This document shows, in pieces, positions 57,767-64,000 of a stretch of DNA of 64,000 nt. The translations under genes were made by a program, and so were the position numbers. Every line of letters begins with the position of its first letter. Within the stretch, counting starts at the first letter, position 1. Origin of the DNA: Ischnura elegans (Eukaryota; Arthropoda; Insecta; Odonata; Coenagrionidae); contig NC_060259.1 in assembly GCF_921293095.1 (NCBI RefSeq), forward strand, positions 46,853,812 to 46,917,811, read 5' to 3'. Below the pieces are notes generated by a model. It did not search any database. It was given only the letters and a program-made list of their open reading frames with translations, and was not told the origin of the DNA.

Positions 57767-60700
57767 GATTTTTTTCTCTGTTAAATGTAGAATAGTTCTA
57801 AGTCCGCTGTTAGCAATTGCACCACAAAGCATGCAAATGGAAGAGGAATGGTTACATGACGGTGACGTTAATATGTAATAGCATTTATATGAACGTACCG
57901 ACATGGTAATATCAAGTCATTGCGCGAATTACAAATTATATTCAAGCGAACAGGAATAAAAACCCTTTAATACTGCAAAAAATGCCAATGTCTGCTACGC
58001 ACACTTGAACCAAAATACGAGACAGCAAAGGCATACATATTATTTCGTAACAATGCATTCCATGGAATCACCGTATGTTTTTGTAGAGCATAAGCAAAAT
58101 ATATGCGAATGGATATCACTCCGAAATGCAATCCCCTTCGAAGTACACATTAAGTTAGTGCCCAAACGTAGATCCAAATGGAACATCAAGTAGGAGGTGG
58201 AGGCATGTTATTAGGAGTTAAGCAGTAGGAGATTAACTCCTAATAACATGCCTACGCAGACATGTATAAAAATGTGGCTGACTCAATTAATTATAACAAC
58301 GTAGATACATGTTAAGATTATTTGAATGAGTAGGTGACTGTGTAAGAACTTATGACACAATCGCCGGCGAAATGAGATGAAATAATATTTGTTCGCGGTA
58401 CATGAGGTGGCATGCACAAGAATAATAAAAACAAGATTAATCCTGCTCAACTGAGGTTCAGCGTTGTGTTTGAACCCCCTACACACGTCCCTTATCACAC
58501 GAAAGATGCTGCTGGATGTTCCTGGAAGAGTCAACCGGATGTATTCACCATACGAGTAAGTTTACTTAACTCAATGGAAATGGAGAGTAGCACAGTGAAT
58601 GCGTTTTACTCAACTGGTGAAATGGAAATGGCGTTCCGAGCTTACTTCCCCCCTCCACCATTTCCCCCACTCCACGTTTTTAAAACATCCCTCTCTACGC
58701 CGTAGAGCGCAACAACCAACCCATCTCACCCTCCTCCGCCTGGAAATGTGAAGTCCAACTCAGAGTAATTGTTAAGAGATGTCGTGAATCCATCAATTTG
58801 GATGAGAGGACTTCGTTCAAAATTTCCATAGTTTCAGATAAACACTGCGAATTCATTTAAAATTGGGATAAATGGATGTGAACAACAAGTATTTGTTTAT
58901 ATTAAACACGGATATTTCAGTTCCATGCGGCGCAGGGTGGATGGAGGTGGCGGACGCAATAGACCAAGGAATTAGGAGGACAAAGAAGGCCCAAGTGGCA
59001 ATAGCGGCAATAGCCCACACCATTCTACGGTTGCTGAACAGTGTCCTTTCCTCCGCGGTCCCCCAATGATATTAGCATTGTTTTTTCAGGAAAGAATCTG
59101 TTGCTTATGTTACCAATTGAAAGTTGATGATGAATTTTTCTCGTTTTCCTTATCACGTTGAAATTTCGAACGAAGTTGTAGCGTTAATTTCATTTGAGAT
59201 ACGGAATGGAAATGCACAAACGACTAGGGCTGTTAATTTGAGGAAACTTATTCTTCAATTATAATCTCATTTGGAATAGAAATTGCATGCTCCACCCCGT
59301 AACTTTCCTTTCCCTCTCTTTTTTCCCGCATTCTTTACTTAACTTTACATACCGTGAGGAAGGGAATTTTCGATGATGTGCCGGAAGAATGTACGCCGTT
59401 AAGGATGGAGTGATGCCGGCCTGAATATGCTAGTATACGCATGAAGACGATATATGAATCATCGAGAAATTACTCATCATTTGACATGGTGGATTTATAG
59501 TATGTTATACGTACAAAATAAAGAAAGAAAACTTTAACCTTTCAAATTTTCCGTATTTCGACGTTATTAAAATGGTCAAATTTCTCAAATGGAATGGTGA
59601 ATGAAAATTAACGTTTTTTGCATTTAAATTCAATTTAAATAACCAAATAAATCACAAATGAACATTTTCATTCCAGAATTTTGAGTGATAATTTCTATTT
59701 CCATTACATTAACCCCTCAACGCCGCCATGCGTACCCAGTACGCTTCCTGAACTAATGTATCTAATGTTTTTTCTCCGAATGTATATTGTATTTTAAATT
59801 GAAAGTAATAACTCTATTTTTGAATAAGTGTTTATTCTTCCCAATAAAATATTCATTGCGATTTTATGCCTTCAGGTTTTTTTTTCAAATGCTTCAATGA
59901 AATTTCGTTTTAAACCAGCGAATTGACGAATTTGGTCTTAAAGAATCAACTCCTTTCTTCAACTGTCCTATCTTGAAAACTGCTGCCTACTCTGCTTGTG
60001 GGACGTCAATAAAGGTAAGCTACTTCAGCTTGAGATACAATATCTTCCTTATAAGATCACTGCCTTCTCCCTGTCTTCCCCTTGTGTGTCATCACGTCGA
60101 GCCCCAAGTGAGTTTGGTCCGCCTCGTTAATTCTAAGCGTCCTAAGCGAAGGTGCCATGTGCTTCGTTCCGCATTTATTTGTTTCTTTTTTTGTAGACAG
60201 TAATAAAATAAGATGAGATTTCTTCTAAACAGTCAGCGTATACCAGGGCCCCTTTCGAGATTTCGATATTTTCTCGTCTCTTGGTAGAGCTTCGAAACTA
60301 TGTGCTTCAGTCCCCTAGAACCATTTATGCTGTATGGTGTTCTTTCAGGCGGTGTGTTGAAATTCACGTCGAGTGTACTTCCTGTGTGTGGTTATTTTTA
60401 TTTATAATTGGGGATTCTACGAAATTGGAATAGTGTTGAAAAGGCAAAAAAGAGACTCGGAAGCCATTATGTGTGTTAGGTTATAATGAATTCACATGTG
60501 AGGCAAATTCATTGGTGGCAATCGGCCTTTTGGCCAGCAGAATTATTATATAATGGAATTGGATTTTCTGTAGTATTGAAGAGCGTGCTAATATGCTGAA
60601 ATGCAGTTAATTTCAGAGCAAGAGGGGATAAATAAAAAATGAAATGTTTTATTTCCATTAGTTTATGTTTTCAATCTTGTAAACAAGAAAAAATATTTTT

Positions 60701-61425
60701 ATTATCGTTAGTATTGAAACTTGAAATATTAATTTATATTTTAATCAATTATTTTAAAGATATAAGATGAATTCCTGTCCAACTAGAGGCCCGCCATCCA
60801 GCGGCTAAGACAAAAGTTTGTCTCGATTTTAGACCGCAGTAAAAGTCTCTTCATTTTTGTTATAAGCGGGACTTTAGTGTATTGAAATATATCCTTCAAC
60901 TTCATCAAATACATAATTTTTCCACAACCTTTGTGAGAGACGTTTTGGTACTTCTTCGTCATTATTCGACATCGAGATATTGTTTGGTTGAAAATAGCTT
61001 TCTGGGAATTATAATTTAATTTTAATACCAATGTCAGCATTTTATGCGATGATTACTATATTTCGTAGAAAGAGACACAAAACCAATCGCTTTCTCGGGA
61101 ATGGCCATAGACGTGGTCGTAAGGGTGAAATACCAAAGACATCGTAAAAGCCCCTCGTTCAGCCCATTTTAGAATCGTGAAGTAATAATAAACTCTTTTC
61201 TTTCCATAACTACGTCTGCAAGCAAATGGACAAAACTTGTAAGAGGGAAATTAAAGTTGAGAAACCATTGCACATGGTAATAATTACCGTTAATAGACGC
61301 GTTTGTGGCGTTCCGTGCCGTGTAATGCATGACGGACAAAGTATGTCGTGTGGCTCACGTACACCTGAGGAATTACACGGCAATAAATTTCTTGTGCAGT
61401 TCGTCCACCTAAAACTATGTTTTTG
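57767..61425. other. 3' flank, AT-rich, mostly featureless
   Basis: Apart from the perfect hairpin at 58.2 kb no element was recognised. A GC-richer patch at 58,920-59,065 follows a tatttcag and is open for about 50 codons, but has no motif. Confidence 0.5.
58201..58253. repeat. Perfect 21-bp hairpin
   Basis: Arms 58,201-58,221 and 58,233-58,253 are exact reverse complements with an 11-base loop (gcagtaggaga). The arm begins aggcatgttattagg. Confidence 0.92.
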
Positions 61426-61426
61426 C

Positions 61427-62068
61427 TGTGGGTGGTATTAACATAAAGGCAACAAACGAAGGGAAGTACGTGAGATTTAAGATAACTTCGAACCTCTCGT
61501 GGGAAAAAAAAGGAATATTTTAGCATAGTCCCAAATAGGTTCGTATTCGTCAAAAGTATTGTGGGAAGATATTCGGATGAGGAAGAGGAAGTAAGTTGCT
61601 ATTTCGCAATCGTCCGACCACACCTTTAATATGCAGCGAGCATATGGGATCCGGTGAAGTGGGACTTGATCCGTGAACTGAATGGAATACAAAGGAAAAC
61701 TACGCGATTCGTCAAAAACGGCAACGGATGTGCAGACAGCGTCAGCCAGATATTAAGTGAGTTAGGCTGGGAGCCACTAGAGACAATAAAGCTGCACGTA
61801 AGGCATAGATTGCTTGAACAATTGAGAATAGATATCTTTAATATACACAAGGAGGGCATCATTCTAGAGCCCAACTATATTTCCAGGTCCGACAGAAGCG
61901 ATAAATTAAGTGAGATATTTAGCCGAACGGATAGATATGGAATTTCGTTTTTTCCTTGGACCATAAAGGACTTTAATAAATGCTAGTCGCAATTTTGTTT
62001 GAGCATTTGTTTTATATATGTTGACGGCTGGTGTCCTAGTATCCCCTGCCACACGCCTTTGAACTCGT
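61427..62068 (+). mobile_element. CR1/L2-group LINE, 3' fragment (copy 1 subfamily)
   Basis: Begins inside the RT (GGTATTAACATAAAGGCAACA, as at 17,230 in copy 1) and runs through the thumb (the frame at 61,654-61,986 contains LNGIQRKTTRFVKNGNG, LSELGWEPLETIKLHVRHRL and SFFPWTIKDFN) to the 3' UTR (GGCTGGTGTCCTAGTATCCCC, CCACACGCCTTT). Stops and frameshifts lie before 61,654. It lacks the terminal tagatgtagatg tail seen in copy 1. Confidence 0.9.
61654..61986 (+). pseudogene. LINE fragment: RT thumb and ORF2 end
   Basis: 110-codon frame, equivalent to residues 33-141 of the thumb frame at 17,364-17,789, ending at the same stop. Clear conservation of ELGWEPLET, RSDRSDKL and SFFPWTIKDFN. Confidence 0.88.
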
Positions 62069-62284
62069 GAAAAGCGCCATGCAGGAATACTTCACATACC
62101 ATTCATTTTTCATAGCTTTGCAAACTGCCATTTCGGTACACTCCCTCTGCAGGACCTTCTCTAGCATTGTCAGCTTTTTTTATGTTATGGTCTAATTCAT
62201 CTCACTTTTTCACTCATATATTGGTTTTTATCCTTGAGTGCAAACGAGAACTCCAAATCTGAAACTACGTGTAGCGTGGTAGCC

Positions 62285-62460
62285 CAGTCAGCAGATAGTT
62301 GAGCTACTCGCTGAAGGGTTCTGAGTTCTCACACCAGATTAAGGCACCCCAAAATTTTTTCCCCAATTTGAGAAGGCTCAGGGAAAGTACTTGACCTTCT
62401 ACCATAAAATAGTGTCATTCACACATCTGTTGCATTGTCTGGGGAAAACTCTCTACCTAA
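62285..62460 (+). mobile_element. Possible tRNA-derived SINE (third family)
   Basis: A-box-like TAGCCCAGTCAGC and B-box-like GGTTCTGAGTTC about 35 bases apart (62,290-62,335), followed by a body of mixed composition (caccccaaaattttttcccc, agaaggctcagggaaag). The head resembles SINEs that start GTAGCCCAGTGG. The 3' end is uncertain. Confidence 0.45.
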
Positions 62461-63218
62461 AAACTACCAATCACAAATGAGGGGCAGAACTGAATTTATC
62501 TGAGAGTTGAGCAGTGTGAGTTCTCATATTTTAAACTCTATATCGTTAATCGATAAATACTGAACATTTAAACATGGTCTTAGGTTCACTCCAAAAATTC
62601 TAAATACTGACAAATCTTTTTCTTAACCAAAGTATAAAACGAAAAGCAAGAATAAATGCGTAGGTTTTATAAATAAGTTATCAAATAAAAGTTGCCATAT
62701 GAAAAGTTTAATTTTCTTTAATATCCCAAACACAGGGTACAATTGTAGATAATGACAGTCTTTCATTTGTTTAGCAAGTAAAACATTTCGCATGTTATAA
62801 ATTTTATTGCCCATTCAATTATTTCTGGGCAAAAATATATGAAGCATAAAAAGTTCTGATTGGAAATAACTCATTGCCGAAGCCATAGATGGTAGTCTCA
62901 AATCCCATCCACCGGGAATATTACACTAAAGGTATTGTATCAATACCGATACCATCTCCAGAATACATCCTCTTCTTGATGGAAATATTGGAACGTACCC
63001 CTTGTGAACGAAACCACATTGATTTGTACTCCATTATAAATTTACTACCCTACCCCGAAAATCTTGGGAGATACCGCCATAAATGCTCAATATGGATCAC
63101 TTTCCCCTCCAAAACGCACACATTCAAAAGAAATCCTACTCCAAAAATATTTTTTTCCAAACGATAGCCTTCTGCCTCTCTTGGTAACATCTTCGATGAT
63201 ATGTTTGGGCCCTTCACA
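62461..63218. other. Non-coding DNA
   Basis: No feature recognised; the open frame at 62,889-63,167 lacks any motif. If the - strand terminal exon is real, this would include its 3' UTR. Confidence 0.5.
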
Positions 63219-63383
63219 TCACAAAGGGTAGAATGATTCCTCGTTGAAGTGCATCGTGGATGTCGTGTATCTCCTTCGGCAGGATCTCCATCTTTTCTTG
63301 ATAAACCTGAGTGCTAGTGCCGCAAGAGAGTGGGCAATCCCCAGATATAATAATGCGATGAAAGCAACGCGGATTCTTAAAAT
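63219..63383 (-). CDS. Candidate 3'-terminal exon, ionotropic-receptor-like C-terminus
   Basis: On the - strand a strong acceptor (a pyrimidine-rich stretch ending cctttcag) is followed at 63,383 by an open frame of 54 codons and a stop. The peptide has one hydrophobic helix (about residues 6-26, core FIALLYLGIAHSLAALAL) and then a very basic segment (KKRWRSCRRR) and a polar tail. One hydrophobic helix followed by a short basic cytoplasmic tail in a terminal exon is what the last exon of insect chemosensory ionotropic receptors looks like, and the LG-x-A-x-S spacing inside the helix fits TM3 of that family. Base composition is richer in GC than the flanks. No partner exon is visible in the remaining 600 bp. 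It could equally be the last exon of another membrane protein, or chance. Confidence 0.38.
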   Translation of the reverse strand: MLRIRVAFIALLYLGIAHSLAALALRFIKKRWRSCRRRYTTSTMHFNEESFYPL

Positions 63384-64000
63384 CTGAAAGGAATAGAAAA
63401 CTACTTTAGTCGTGAATGAACCAGAGCTTGGCATAGTCACCGCGCAAATTCTTTGAAATTATAACTGTTGAAAAGCATCTAACTATTAGTTAATATCCAT
63501 CTCTGGCATAAATTAAGTATTGAGAGCAGGTGTTATTATTGCGATATAATATAAATACAATAAAAATGATCTAAACTATGAAATTAATTTAATCATAACC
63601 ACTTAGATGGGTAGATAATAAATAGCAACATTTGAATTTCATCATTTCAGTAGTTATTTTGATAAGTCTTCTGATACTATGGTAAGTGATAATGATATTT
63701 TAATTTTAATTCTGACCGTAATAATAATGTCTTGTGTATCATTGCAAAACTCCAATGATACAAGTGCAAATAAAATTTGTTCTGGATTCACATGTAATTC
63801 ACTACAATTGCAGATAGGTTAACCTTTCATCTGTTGGCAAACAGAACAGCGAAGATAGTGGTATGATAATTTGAACGAATGCTGTGTGTATGAGTTTTGA
63901 TCATAGGTTACCTAGGATTAAGTAAGTAATTTACTTAAACGTTGGTCCACGTCGTTCAGGCAAATATCCCACTGTCAAGCTTTAAAATAATAATGCTTTG
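63384..64000. other. AT-rich DNA upstream (- strand) of the candidate exon
   Basis: Would be intron if the 63,219-63,383 exon is real. No second exon is visible before the window ends. Confidence 0.45.

Noticed and set aside
58872-59069. GC-richer open stretch after tatttcag considered as an exon
   Set aside because: No domain recognised and no convincing donor; the acceptor-like string alone is weak evidence.
59707-59735. piggyBac-type end (TTAA followed by CCCCTCAACGCC)
   Set aside because: No matching inverted end with a second TTAA was found within a few kilobases; too short to support alone.
1-64000. CRISPR arrays, operons, bacterial promoters and terminators
   Set aside because: The window is a spliced, transposon-rich animal nuclear sequence; no regularly spaced short repeats or prokaryotic gene organisation are present.

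Overview
This is a 64-kb, AT-rich, intron- and transposon-dense stretch of an animal nuclear genome, most likely from an arthropod. The evidence is spliced exons with GT/AG borders, a very long intron, several classes of non-LTR retrotransposon, tRNA-derived SINEs, hAT-type MITEs and foldback elements. There are no operons or bacterial signals. The species cannot be fixed from the sequence alone.

The one confident host gene is on the + strand: two coding exons of a class A amine-type G-protein-coupled receptor closest to the histamine H1 receptor family. Exon 23,979-24,069 encodes TM2. Exon 55,079-56,409 encodes ECL1 and TM3 to the C-terminus and stop. They join in phase 1 across a 31,009-bp intron. 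The exon(s) for the N-terminus and TM1 were not found here; they probably lie upstream, so bases 1-23,978 are probably at least partly intron. A second, weaker host-gene candidate is a single 3'-terminal exon on the - strand at 63,219-63,383, whose one membrane helix and basic tail resemble the end of a chemosensory ionotropic receptor.

Layout. 1-15.6 kb: AT-rich non-coding DNA with a dispersed direct repeat, a SINE, a 49-bp tandem repeat linked to a 17-bp inverted repeat, a 277-bp hAT-like MITE and a perfect 21-bp hairpin. 15.65-17.9 kb: a broken CR1/L2-group LINE. 24.3 kb: a SINE just inside the long intron. 27.6-28.6 kb: an internally deleted RTE-like LINE. 28.8 kb: a foldback element. 30.6-51.3 kb: a nested complex built on a large unclassified composite repeat (blocks here named P, A, B, C, D, E). 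It is interrupted by a nearly full-length CR1/L2 LINE on the - strand (34.1-38.6 kb, with a hAT MITE inside its 5' region), a second CR1/L2 LINE (39.2-41.4 kb) and an R2-like LINE with a restriction-like endonuclease (42.85-46.06 kb, - strand). 51.3-51.7 kb: a LINE tail and a second foldback. 55.1-56.4 kb: the main receptor exon. 56.4-64 kb: 3' flank with a GC-rich repeat, a short ORF with three 15-residue repeats, a perfect hairpin, a LINE 3' fragment, a possible SINE and the candidate terminal exon.

All mobile elements seen carry stops, frameshifts or deletions, so they look dead. The most informative observations are the near-complete conservation of the histamine H1 ligand pocket in the receptor and the readable order of nested insertions in its long intron.
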